From: CAVPTL01 sp963727235
GTDB taxonomy: Bacteria > Actinomycetota > Thermoleophilia > Gaiellales > JAICJC01
DNA length: 64,000 bases
Assembly (NCBI GenBank): GCA_963727235.1
Contig: CAVSFZ010000023.1
Location: 4,582-68,581, forward strand
Direction: 5' to 3'
The translations under genes and the position numbers were made by a program. How positions within the stretch are numbered: position 1 is the stretch's first letter; the number at the start of each line of letters is the position of its first letter. This document shows positions 8,461-19,196 of this stretch, piece by piece. The notes under the pieces were generated by a model. The model made no database searches, was not told the DNA's origin, and saw only the letters and a list, made by a program, of their open reading frames with translations.

Positions 8461-8796
8461 ATCAACCAATACGAGATCATGCTGATGATCGACCCGGAGG
8501 TCGCTGAAGGGCGGCAGACCGAGATCATCGATCGAGTCAAGGCCGACATCACCGAGCGTGGTGGCACCTGGGTGTCCATCGACCCCTGGGGCAAGCGCAA
8601 GCTGGCCTACGAAATCGACCACCAGACCGACGCGTGGTACTACGTGCTCAACTTCGACAGCAGCCCCGAGGCGCTGGACGAAGCCACACGAGTGCTCGCC
8701 ATCACCGACGGCGTTATGCGCCATATGGCCGTGACCCGCATCCAACCGAGCGGACAGCCGGCCTCGTCGCCGGAGCCCGCCGAACTCGCCGGCTGA
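8461..8796 (+). CDS. rpsF: 30S ribosomal protein S6
   Basis: This is S6 by sequence ('NQYEIMLMIDPEV' at the N-terminus and the C-terminal beta-strands 'WYYVLNFDSSPEALDEATR', 'MRHMAVTRI') and by its place before ssb-rpsR-rplI-dnaB. S6 sits in the 30S platform next to S18. From ATC 8461 the protein has 111 residues and begins directly at the family's usual N-terminus. GTG 8452 would add three residues but overlaps the Shine-Dalgarno. I annotate the non-canonical AUC start. A sequencing error changing ATG to ATC cannot be excluded. The 156 bp upstream are shared with a divergent gene. Confidence 0.9.
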   Translation: MNQYEIMLMIDPEVAEGRQTEIIDRVKADITERGGTWVSIDPWGKRKLAYEIDHQTDAWYYVLNFDSSPEALDEATRVLAITDGVMRHMAVTRIQPSGQPASSPEPAELAG

Positions 8797-8863
8797 CAGC
8801 CGACGGCGTGCCTACCATGATCGAACGCACGTTCGCAAAAGCACGCTAGAGGAGGTATTCCCA

Positions 8864-9319
8864 ATGGCAAACATCAATCGCGTCATCCTCACCGGAAATC
8901 TGACTGCAGACCCAGAACTGTCCACGCTTCCCAGCGGCACCTCGGTGTGCAAGCTGCGCCTGGCCGTGAATCGCCGTTACAAGGACAGCGCCAGCGGTGA
9001 ATGGGTCGAGAAGCCCAACTACTTCGACATCAAGGTCTGGGGAGCGCAGGGCGAGAACTGCGCCACCTACCTGAGCAAAGGCCGCCCCGTGGCGGTCGAC
9101 GGACGGCTGGAGTGGCGCGAGTGGGAGTCCCAGGACGGCGGCAAGCGGTCGGCCGTCGAGGTGGTCGCCGACACCGTGCAGTTCCTCGGCTCACGCGGCG
9201 ACGGTGACGGCGGCGGCGGCGGACAGGCCCGCCCCAGCTTCACCCAGACTGCCGAGCTCAAGCCCGAGCCGGTCGAGACGTTCGCAGGCTCAGGCTCAGA
9301 CGACGACATCCCGTTTTAG
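8864..9319 (+). CDS. ssb: Single-stranded DNA-binding protein
   Basis: The 151-residue protein has an OB-fold starting 'MANINRVILTGNLTADPEL', with 'NYFDIKVWG' and 'GRPVAVDGRLEWREWE'. A Gly-rich flexible linker follows (about 112-120), and the acidic tip DDDIPF at the C-terminus is used to bind replication and repair partners. ATG 8864 follows AGAGGAGG. It lies between rpsF and rpsR, the standard actinobacterial and firmicute arrangement. Confidence 0.97.
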   Translation: MANINRVILTGNLTADPELSTLPSGTSVCKLRLAVNRRYKDSASGEWVEKPNYFDIKVWGAQGENCATYLSKGRPVAVDGRLEWREWESQDGGKRSAVEVVADTVQFLGSRGDGDGGGGGQARPSFTQTAELKPEPVETFAGSGSDDDIPF

Positions 9320-9330
9320 GAAGGTAACGA

Positions 9331-9597
9331 ATGGCATCCAAGCCCAAACGCCGCACAGCGCCCAAGCGTGGCGCCGGCACCGGCCCCCAGACTCGCCGAA
9401 AGCCCTGCTACTTCTGCAAGGACAAGGTCGAGGAGATCGACTACAAGAACTTCAATCAGCTGCGGCGCTACACGTCCGAGAAGGGCAAGATCCGGTCCCG
9501 CCGGATCTCCGGGGCGTGCCGCCGGCATCAACGCCAGGTGGCGACGGCGGTGAAGCGGGCGCGTGAGATGGCGCTGCTGCCGTACGCCGTCAACTAA
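9331..9597 (+). CDS. rpsR: 30S ribosomal protein S18
   Basis: The 88-residue basic protein has the S18 core 'IDYKNFNQLRRYTSEKGKI' and 'RRISGACRRHQRQVATAVKR'. CYFC (residues 26-29) with the later Cys and His forms a probable zinc site, as in the Zn-containing S18 paralogue type. It forms a pair with S6 in the 30S platform, and the gene follows ssb by 11 nt. The 118 bp to the next gene contain nothing I can identify. Confidence 0.97.
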   Translation: MASKPKRRTAPKRGAGTGPQTRRKPCYFCKDKVEEIDYKNFNQLRRYTSEKGKIRSRRISGACRRHQRQVATAVKRAREMALLPYAVN

Positions 9598-9715
9598 CCC
9601 TCGGCAGAGCACCGTTTCTCGCTCGCTGCGGGTGTTTCGGAAGCGCGGGGGTGGCCAACGCCGCCCCGGCATGCGACCATCGACGCGGCCACGCCGCCTG
9701 AACATCGAGGATGGG

Positions 9716-10240
9716 ATGACACAGAGAGGTACACAGGCGATCCTGTTGCAGGACGTCGAGAAGTTGGGACGCAAGGGCGACGTCGTCCAGGTGGCCCCCG
9801 GCTACTTCCGCAACTACCTCGGCCCGCGCCGTCTGGCCGAAGCCGCCAGCGACGCTCGGGTGGCCGAGGCGCAGCACCAGGAAGAGATGCGCCGGCGGCA
9901 CGAGGCGCAGTCCGAAGAGCAGGCCCACGATGTGGCCCACACGCTCAACCGCACCGTGCTCACGATCAAGGAGCGGGCCGGAGTCGGCGACAAGCTGTAC
10001 GGCTCGGTGACCAACTCCGACGTGGCCGACGCGATCTGGAAGGCCCGCAAGATCCGGGTCGACCGCCGCAAGGTGCACATGGAAGAGCCGATCAAGACGC
10101 TCGGCAGCCACCTCGTCAGCGTCACCGTGTGGGGTGAGGTCAAGGCCACCATCAAGGTCATGGTCGTGCCCGGCGCCGCCGGCGAAGAGGGTTCTGTCGA
10201 GGCCTTCGAGGGCGAGCCCTCCGAGCCGCTCGACTACTAG
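9716..10240 (+). CDS. rplI: 50S ribosomal protein L9
   Basis: The start is ATG 9716, with GAGG 5 nt upstream, giving 174 residues. The N-terminal domain is typical ('AILLQDVEKLGRKGDVVQVA', 'GYFRNYLGPRRLA'). The long connecting helix and the C-terminal domain ('GDKLYGSVTNSDVADAI', 'RRKVHMEEPIKTLGSH') follow. It is slightly longer than the usual 150 residues because of an acidic tail ('GEEGSVEAFEGEPSEP'). Confidence 0.95.
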   Translation: MTQRGTQAILLQDVEKLGRKGDVVQVAPGYFRNYLGPRRLAEAASDARVAEAQHQEEMRRRHEAQSEEQAHDVAHTLNRTVLTIKERAGVGDKLYGSVTNSDVADAIWKARKIRVDRRKVHMEEPIKTLGSHLVSVTVWGEVKATIKVMVVPGAAGEEGSVEAFEGEPSEPLDY

Positions 10241-10259
10241 ACGACAAAGGCGAAACTCG

Positions 10260-12904
<2,645 letters not shown>

Positions 12905-12910
12905 CTGTCG

Positions 12911-15337
12911 TCAGCTTCGGATCCGCTCCCCCTTGGGGTCGTAGAGCGGCTCGGCGGCCACCTCCGCCGGCACCCACTCGCCGAACACCTCGATGTCGAC
13001 GGCGGTGCCGACTTCGGCATGCGCGGTCGGCAGGTACGCGAGCGCAATCGAGCGCCCGACCGCGTAGCCGAGGCCGCCGGTGGTGACCCGGCCGACGACC
13101 TCGCCGCCCACCCGCACCGGCTCTGATCCGAGCGTGACAGCCCGCGGGTCGGACAGCACCAGGCAGGCCAAGCGCCGCTCGAGCCCGCGCTCACGGGCAG
13201 CCATCACCGCGTCTCGGCCGATGAAGCCGCCGGGCTTGTCGATCTTGACGGCAAACCCCAGCCCGGCCTCGTCGGGCCCGTCCTCCGGGGTGATGTCCGA
13301 GCCCCACACGCGGTAGCCCTTCTCGATCCGAAGCGCATCGATGGCGCGGTACCCGCACGCCGCCAGGCCGTGGTCGGCTCCGGCCTGCCACAGCAGATCC
13401 CACAACCCGGCGCCGTACTCGGCCGGGCAGTACAGCTCCCAGCCGAGCTCGCCCACATATGTCACCCGAGCGGCCACCGCGGGCACGTCGCCGATCGAGA
13501 GCTCGCGCGCGGTCATATACCGAAAGCCCTCGTGCGAGAGGTCGGCCTTGGTCAGCGGCTGGAGGATGTCGCGTGCCCGCGGGCCCCACAGGCAGAAGCA
13601 GGCGTAGGCGGAGCTGACATCGTTCAGCACCACCGAGCCGTCGGCGGGCAGATGCTTTCGCAGCCAACCCATGTCGTGGTTTCCGAAGGCGGTGCCGGTG
13701 ACGATCCTGAAGCGCGATTCGCCCAGGCGGGTGACGGTGAAATCGGACTCGATCCCGCCGGTCTGGTTCAGCATCTGGGTGTACACGAGCGTTCCCACCG
13801 GCCGGTCGATGTCGTTGGCGCACAGCCGCTGGAGGAAGCCGAGTGCGCCCTGCCCCTGCACCTCGATCTTGGCGAACGAGCTCTGGTCGAACAGTCCGGC
13901 CCGCTCGCGGGTGGCCATCGCCTCGGCGGCGATCGCCGGCGACCAGTTCTCTCCAGCCCAGCCGCGCGGGCGCAGACTCTCATCCCCGGAGGCTGCGTTG
14001 GGATCGAACCAGTTGGCCCGCTCCCATCCTGACTTCTCGCCGAAGCTCGCCCCCAGCGCCTGCAGCCGGGTGTACGCCGGGGACAGCCGCAGCGGCCGTC
14101 CCGCCTTTCGCTCGTAGTTGGGATACTTGATGTCGTAGTAGGTGGCGTACACCTCGGTGGCACGGGCCAGGGTGTAGCGCTGGCTGCGGTACTGGCCGCC
14201 GAAGCGGCGGATGTCCATGTGCCACAGGTCGAGGCTGGGCTCACCCTCGGTGATCCACTCGCCCATCATCCAGCCGATGCCGCCGGCGCCCGCAAGGCCG
14301 TGCGCGCAGAAGCCGGCGGCCACCCAGAATCCCGGCACCTCGGACTCACCCAGGATGAACTCGCCGTCGGGGGTGAACGCCTCGGGGCCGTTGTAGAGCT
14401 TCTTGACCTCTGCCGACTCCATCGCCGGCACCCGCGTGATCGAGTTCTGGAGGATCTCGTCGAACCGATCCCAATCCTCCGGCAGAAGCTCTGCCTCGAA
14501 ACCGTCGGGGACGCCGTCGAGCGCCCACGGATCGGGGTTTCGCTCATACCCGCCCATGATCAGCCCACCGACCTCGGTGCGGTAGTAGATCAGGTTGTCG
14601 GGGTCGCGCAGGGTGGGCAGCGGAGCGAGCGCCGGGCTGAACGTCTCGGTCACCAAAAACTCGTGGGCATACGGGATGATCGGGACGTTGACGCCCACCA
14701 GCCGTGCGATCTGCGGGGCGTACATGCCGCCCGCGCACACGACCACGTCGGTGCGGATCGTGCCCTTGTCGGTCACCACCTCGTGCACCCGCCCGTTCTT
14801 GAGCGTGATGTCGAGCACCTTGGTGCGCTGCTCGATCTCGGCACCGCGCAGGCGGGCGCCGTCGGCCAGCGCGAACGTCAGCTGGCTGGGATCGAGGTAG
14901 CCGTCGTGAGGCAGGAACGCCGCCGCCAGCACGCCGTCGGTCGACATCAGCGGAAACATCTCCTGGGCTTCCTGGGCCGACACGATCTCGATCGGCAACC
15001 CGAAGCTCTTGGCCCAGCCGGCCTGACGCTGGATCTCCTCGTAGCGGGCCTGCGACGAGGCCAGCCGAAGACCGCCCAGCTCGTGCCAGCCGGGGTCCTT
15101 GCCGGTCTCCTTGGCCAGCTCTGCGTAGAGGCCGACCGAGTACTGCATCATCTTGGTCAGGCTGACGGTCGATCGCAGCTGGCCGACGAGGCCGGCGGAG
15201 TGCCAGGTCGAGCCGTGAGTGAGGCCGTACTGCTCCACCAGCACCACGTCGTCCCAACCCATTTTGGCCAGGTGGTACAGGATGCTGCATCCACCGACAC
15301 CGCCACCGATGACGACTGCTCGTGCCTCACTCCGCAT
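12911..15337 (-). CDS. Dimethylglycine/sarcosine dehydrogenase-like FAD protein with aminomethyltransferase domain
   Basis: The 808-residue protein has an N-terminal FAD oxidoreductase domain (residues 5-375, dinucleotide motif VIGGGVGG at 9-16). His46, in STWHSAGLVGQ, matches the histidine that carries covalent FAD in DMGDH and sarcosine dehydrogenase. A short linker domain precedes a C-terminal GcvT-like folate domain (about 430-800: 'RAGLFDQSSFAKIEV', 'YTQMLNQTGGIESDFTVTRL', 'TYVGELGWELYCPAE'). Family members remove an N-methyl group and pass it to THF as methylene-THF. Dimethylglycine, sarcosine or a related methylamine is the expected substrate; sequence alone does not decide. The start overlaps the end of the upstream HAD gene by 11 bp, so the two form an operon. 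Confidence 0.88.
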   Translation of the reverse strand: MRSEARAVVIGGGVGGCSILYHLAKMGWDDVVLVEQYGLTHGSTWHSAGLVGQLRSTVSLTKMMQYSVGLYAELAKETGKDPGWHELGGLRLASSQARYEEIQRQAGWAKSFGLPIEIVSAQEAQEMFPLMSTDGVLAAAFLPHDGYLDPSQLTFALADGARLRGAEIEQRTKVLDITLKNGRVHEVVTDKGTIRTDVVVCAGGMYAPQIARLVGVNVPIIPYAHEFLVTETFSPALAPLPTLRDPDNLIYYRTEVGGLIMGGYERNPDPWALDGVPDGFEAELLPEDWDRFDEILQNSITRVPAMESAEVKKLYNGPEAFTPDGEFILGESEVPGFWVAAGFCAHGLAGAGGIGWMMGEWITEGEPSLDLWHMDIRRFGGQYRSQRYTLARATEVYATYYDIKYPNYERKAGRPLRLSPAYTRLQALGASFGEKSGWERANWFDPNAASGDESLRPRGWAGENWSPAIAAEAMATRERAGLFDQSSFAKIEVQGQGALGFLQRLCANDIDRPVGTLVYTQMLNQTGGIESDFTVTRLGESRFRIVTGTAFGNHDMGWLRKHLPADGSVVLNDVSSAYACFCLWGPRARDILQPLTKADLSHEGFRYMTARELSIGDVPAVAARVTYVGELGWELYCPAEYGAGLWDLLWQAGADHGLAACGYRAIDALRIEKGYRVWGSDITPEDGPDEAGLGFAVKIDKPGGFIGRDAVMAARERGLERRLACLVLSDPRAVTLGSEPVRVGGEVVGRVTTGGLGYAVGRSIALAYLPTAHAEVGTAVDIEVFGEWVPAEVAAEPLYDPKGERIRS

Positions 15338-16022
15338 GCTCGTTCCACCCTTCGACCAGTGGTATAGACCAGTTCAGAGTTGACACTACCGCATCGGCCT
15401 GGTCGAGGTGCTCGGAGGCCATTGTGCCCTCCACCACCACGCAGCGCATTCCTGCCGCATGGGCCGACTCCAGTCCCATGATCGAATCCTCGAAAACGAG
15501 CACATCGGCGGCGGGGATCGGCTCGCGCAGGCCGGCGTTGACAAGCTCGAGCGCGCGCCGGTAGCCCTCGGGGTCGGGCTTCCCGCGTTTCACGTCCTCG
15601 GCCGCCACGATCACGTCGAACAGCTCCCGCAGATCGCTTGCCACCAGCACGGCGGCGATCTCGTCGCCGGCCGCGCCCGAGGCGATCGCCACCGGCACCC
15701 GGGCCGCCACCTCGCGCACGAACCGGGCCGCCTCGGGACGAACCGGCGACCGCACCGCGATCTCCTCGAGGTAGAGCTCGGCGCGGCGATCGATCAGGCG
15801 CTGGTCGAGGCCGTCCCCGTCCAACTGGAAGCGCGTCAGCATGCGTTCGACGATCTCGGGGTCGCTATAGCCCGCGAAGTCCGCGAAGTAGAGCTCCTCC
15901 GAGACCTCGATTCCGATCTCCGAAAACATCCGCACGAAGATCCGCGCCAGGAGCGGCTCGTCGTCGGAGATCGTGCCGTTGAAGTCGAACAGCACCACTC
16001 GCGGAGGTGTCAGTAGCGCCAC
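15327..16022 (-). CDS. HAD-superfamily hydrolase, phosphoglycolate phosphatase-like
   Basis: The 231-residue protein has the HAD motif I DFNGTI (the usual second Asp is Asn), motif II 'VAIASGAAG', motif III Lys in 'EDVKRGKPDPEGY' and motif IV 'VLVFEDSIMG'. The substitution DxD to DxN resembles beta-phosphoglucomutase and phosphonatase-like variants and may alter or weaken phosphatase chemistry. The start is uncertain: GTG 16022 overlaps the divergent pabB start by 16 bp, and GTG 15998 is an alternative. It forms an operon with the DMGDH-like gene. Confidence 0.8.
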   Translation of the reverse strand: MALLTPPRVVLFDFNGTISDDEPLLARIFVRMFSEIGIEVSEELYFADFAGYSDPEIVERMLTRFQLDGDGLDQRLIDRRAELYLEEIAVRSPVRPEAARFVREVAARVPVAIASGAAGDEIAAVLVASDLRELFDVIVAAEDVKRGKPDPEGYRRALELVNAGLREPIPAADVLVFEDSIMGLESAHAAGMRCVVVEGTMASEHLDQADAVVSTLNWSIPLVEGWNEHAE

Positions 16023-17122
16023 ACGATCTACGATACGGCATCGACACCGCGACGCTCGCAACCCACCGCACCGACCGCTGGCTGGTGCTCCAAAGCGACG
16101 CTCCGGATCCCTTCGGGAGGCTGGAGACGTTCCTGGCCGACTCCGGATTCGCGGTCACGCCCGGCGCATCGGCCGACGCCGGCACCATGGTCGCCGACCT
16201 CTATCTGGGCTACGGGCTGGCCGCCACGCTCGCAGGCGTGACCACCGACCAGCCGTCTGAGCCCTGCCGACTCCCCGGGCTTGCCTGCCACATCCATGCG
16301 CGCTCGCATCAGCCGGAACCGGGGGTGGCGTCGGTGGGGAAGTTCCAGCCGACCTGGTCGCCGGCTCAGTACCGCTCGGCGATCGAGGCCGCCCAGGCCG
16401 CCATCGGCCGCGGCGACGTCTACCAGGTCAACCTCGTGCAGCACATGAAGGCGCCGTTCTCGGGCGATCCGCGGGGAGTGTTGCCGCTGCTCGCCCCGGT
16501 AGCAGGGGCGTGGGCGATGGACATGCATGGGGACGGCTGGTCGGTCGTGTCGGCTTCGCCGGAGCTGTTTCTGCGCACGCAGGGCCGGTGGGTCGAGACG
16601 ATGCCGATCAAGGGAACGCGCCCGGCCGAGGGCGGCGGCGCGATCGCCGACAGCGCCAAGGATCGCGCCGAGCACATCATGATCGTCGACCTCGAGCGCA
16701 ACGACCTGGGCCGGGTGTGTGAACCGGGCAGCGTGCACGTGCCGTCGCTGATGACCGAGTCGCCGATGGCGGGGGTGCGCCATCTCATCTCGACGGTGGC
16801 GGGCACGCTGCGACCGGAGGTCGGCCTGGCCGAGCTGCTGCGGGCGACGTTCCCCGGCGGTTCGGTGACCGGTGCACCCAAGATCTCGGCGATCAATCAC
16901 ATCGCCCGGCTGGAGCCGGTCGGCCGGGGAGCGTCGATGGCGGCGCTGGGGACGGTGTCCCCGAACGGCGATCTCGACCTGGGCCTGACGATCCGCACGT
17001 TCGCGATCGCCGGCTCCGAGATTCACCTGTGGGTGGGCGGCGGGATCGTGTGGGACTCCGATTCCGAGGCCGAGGTCGAGGAGTCGCTGGTCAAGGCACG
17101 ACCGCTGCTAGCGCTGCTCTAG
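16007..17122 (+). CDS. pabB: Aminodeoxychorismate synthase component I
   Basis: This is a 371-residue chorismate-binding enzyme. The PIKGT motif (200-204) has the Lys202 found in PabB, where TrpE has PIAGT, so aminodeoxychorismate rather than anthranilate synthesis is indicated. Other motifs are 'DRAEHIMIVDLERNDLGRV', 'FPGGSVTGAPK' and 'GGGIVWDSDSEAEVEES'. The enzyme feeds p-aminobenzoate to folate, fitting the folate-dependent C1 genes in this window. The N-terminal half is short relative to full PabB. The start GTG 16007 has GGAG directly beside it, which is poor spacing, so the true start is uncertain. Confidence 0.88.
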   Translation: MSVAPHDLRYGIDTATLATHRTDRWLVLQSDAPDPFGRLETFLADSGFAVTPGASADAGTMVADLYLGYGLAATLAGVTTDQPSEPCRLPGLACHIHARSHQPEPGVASVGKFQPTWSPAQYRSAIEAAQAAIGRGDVYQVNLVQHMKAPFSGDPRGVLPLLAPVAGAWAMDMHGDGWSVVSASPELFLRTQGRWVETMPIKGTRPAEGGGAIADSAKDRAEHIMIVDLERNDLGRVCEPGSVHVPSLMTESPMAGVRHLISTVAGTLRPEVGLAELLRATFPGGSVTGAPKISAINHIARLEPVGRGASMAALGTVSPNGDLDLGLTIRTFAIAGSEIHLWVGGGIVWDSDSEAEVEESLVKARPLLALL

Positions 17123-18146
17123 CCTCGCGGCCGGCCGGTGACTGCCACCACTGGGCATGGCCGAGCACGTAGGTGTCCCAGGCCCAGTCGGCCTTGGGCC
17201 GGTCGTGCTCCACGCCCCAGTAGTAGTCGAGGAACGAGATTCCGTACTGGAACTGGCAGATCGCCAGCACGTCCACGAGCGCCGCGCGCTCGGCGGGGGT
17301 GAGCGGCTCGGCTCGGTGGTAGGCGGCGATCAGCGCCTGCGCGTGGGTGATGTCGAAGGCGCCATCGTCGCCGTCGGAGATCCTGTTCCAGAAGAAGCAG
17401 TTGCGCTCGATGGCGACCGCCAGGTCGAGCAGGCGCGGGCCGCAGTCGGCCTGATGGAAGTCGATGATGCCGGTGACGCGATCGCCCTCGAAGAAGAGGT
17501 TGTTGGTCTGCCAATCGCCGTGCAGCGGAGCGACCGGGAGGTCGGGGGCGACCGGCGCCAGCCGCTCGAACAGCTCGGAGTAGGCGTCATCGACCGGTGA
17601 CAGGTCGCGGCCGGAGAGGTGCTCGGCCACGGCAGGGCGCTCACGCGAGAGCTGCGCCACGACCTGGGACGGCGCCCGATCGAGCGGCCCCAGCTGCACC
17701 ACGAACCCGGCCTGGGGCTGCGGCGTGATCGGCGCGAAGTCGACACCGGCCTGATGGAATTGCGCCAACATGGTGCCGGCCGCCTTCACGTGGGCGATCG
17801 ACCGAAACGGCTCCCAGGTGTCGGTGTCGGTGTAGGAGTCGAACCCACCGGCCGGCTCCCATAGCTCGTACCACAGCTCGCCCCGCTCGATCAGGCCGAG
17901 CGGGCGGGTGGCCGGCACGCCGCGGTCGGCGACGTGGGAAGCCACGGCGTGCTGCCACTCGACCTGGGCAAGCGCCCGGCCCATGGCGGGCTGACGCTTG
18001 AGGTAGACGACCCCCTGAGGCGTCTCGCACCGGGAGACCGCGAACAGCCAGCGGCGATGTCGCTCAGTGACCCGCACACCGGCGCCGAGCACCTCCTCAG
18101 CCTCGGTCTGCTCGATCGGATCCCAGTAGCGGTCGTCAACTCCCAT
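17091..18146 (-). CDS. Aminoglycoside phosphotransferase-family (kinase-like) protein
   Basis: The 351-residue protein kinase-like fold shows the catalytic loop 'LHGDWQTNNLFFE' and the metal-binding 'IIDFHQADCGPRLLDLAVAI' of the APH/choline-kinase family, with an ATP-binding Lys in 'VVYLKRQPAMG'. Members phosphorylate small molecules such as aminoglycosides, choline, homoserine or sugars; the substrate is unknown. The 3' end overlaps pabB convergently by 32 bp. ATG 18146 is preferred to GTG 18149. Confidence 0.8.
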   Translation of the reverse strand: MGVDDRYWDPIEQTEAEEVLGAGVRVTERHRRWLFAVSRCETPQGVVYLKRQPAMGRALAQVEWQHAVASHVADRGVPATRPLGLIERGELWYELWEPAGGFDSYTDTDTWEPFRSIAHVKAAGTMLAQFHQAGVDFAPITPQPQAGFVVQLGPLDRAPSQVVAQLSRERPAVAEHLSGRDLSPVDDAYSELFERLAPVAPDLPVAPLHGDWQTNNLFFEGDRVTGIIDFHQADCGPRLLDLAVAIERNCFFWNRISDGDDGAFDITHAQALIAAYHRAEPLTPAERAALVDVLAICQFQYGISFLDYYWGVEHDRPKADWAWDTYVLGHAQWWQSPAGREARAALAAVVP

Positions 18147-18159
18147 CACGGGACGGTAC

Positions 18160-18192
18160 GTGAATAAATGGTGCCTGGCACCATTTATTCAC
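18160..18192. repeat. Palindromic repeat, copy 1 (AT variant)
   Basis: This is a perfect 33-bp palindrome: arm GTGAATAAATGGTGCC, centre T, complementary arm. It is the only one of the ten copies between divergent genes (kinase-like and sulfurtransferase) and the only one with AT between the GTGAATAA and GGTGCC blocks. Confidence 0.95.
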
Positions 18193-18208
18193 GGTCTAGC
18201 ATCCGGTG

Positions 18209-19051
18209 ATGGGATCGGATCTGCTGGTGACGGCCGAGTGGCTTCGTGACCACCTCGACCAGGTGCGGGTGCTGGACGTGCGCGGCGAGGTGGCAAGTGA
18301 CGAGCCCCGCTACCGCGCCTACGTCGAGCGCTATCGCGAAGGCCACATCCCCGGAGCCGTGTTCGCCGACTGGCGCACCGACTTCACCGATCGCGACGCG
18401 GATGTGCCCGTGACGCTCGCGCCGCCGGCCGTGTTCGAGGCCGACGCAGCGCGGCTCGGAATCGGAGCCGACACGGTGGTGGTCGCCTATGACGACTACC
18501 GAAACGCGCTCGCGGGACGGATCGCATGGGTGCTTCGAAGTGTGGGGCACGACGCCACCCACATCCTCGACGGCGGGCTCTCCGCCTGGGAGGCGGCTGG
18601 ACTCCCACTGGAATCCGGCGAGCACCACCCCGAGCCGCCCGAACCCCCGCTGCGTGTGACCTCGGTCGACGGGCTGATCGACATCGACGCTGTACGCGAC
18701 GCGCTGGCCGCCGGCCTCCAGGTCGTGGACGCGCGCTCGACCGCGCAGTACACCGGCGCCGAAACCCACTCCCGCCGGGCCGGCCACATCCCCGGCGCGA
18801 TCTCGATGCCGTACACCGACCTGTTGGCACCCGACGGCCGGTTCCTCGAGCCGGAGCAGCTCGCCGCACGGCTCGCCGAGGCAGGCGTCAACACCTCCGC
18901 GCCCGGGGTTACCTACTGCAACGGCGGCGTCTCGGCCACCGTGGTCGCGCACGCCGTCGAGCTCGCCGGCGGGTCGCGGCCAAGGATCTACGACGGCTCC
19001 TGGAATGAGTGGGGCAACCGCAGCGACACCCCTGTCGCCACCGGCGACTAG
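18209..19051 (+). CDS. Two-domain rhodanese-type sulfurtransferase
   Basis: The 280-residue protein is a tandem rhodanese. The N-terminal domain (about 1-130, 'VRVLDVRGE', 'GHIPGAVFADW') lacks an active cysteine. The C-terminal domain ('VVDARSTAQYTG', 'GHIPGAISMPY') carries the active loop YCNGGVSAT. Such enzymes move sulfane sulfur from thiosulfate or 3-mercaptopyruvate to cyanide or thiol acceptors. The loop CNGGVSA differs from the standard CGSGVTA, so donor preference is open. GTG 18206 directly before ATG 18209 is an alternative start. Confidence 0.88.
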   Translation: MGSDLLVTAEWLRDHLDQVRVLDVRGEVASDEPRYRAYVERYREGHIPGAVFADWRTDFTDRDADVPVTLAPPAVFEADAARLGIGADTVVVAYDDYRNALAGRIAWVLRSVGHDATHILDGGLSAWEAAGLPLESGEHHPEPPEPPLRVTSVDGLIDIDAVRDALAAGLQVVDARSTAQYTGAETHSRRAGHIPGAISMPYTDLLAPDGRFLEPEQLAARLAEAGVNTSAPGVTYCNGGVSATVVAHAVELAGGSRPRIYDGSWNEWGNRSDTPVATGD

Positions 19052-19196
19052 CGTCCGCCACATGTCCGGTCGCATGCTCGCGTGCGCGCCTGAGTGGTTA
19101 AGATCGCCATTGCGCGGGTGTGGAACCGCCGCATAGCCTTGGTCGCCGGCGATGACGCCGCGACCTGTGGAAGCAGTCACTGCGAAGGAGGAGTTC

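Noticed and set aside
19052..19196. A tRNA gene in the gap before the ligase
   Set aside because: A GAGTGGTTAAG-like string resembles a D-arm, but no acceptor stem, anticodon stem or T-arm could be assembled.
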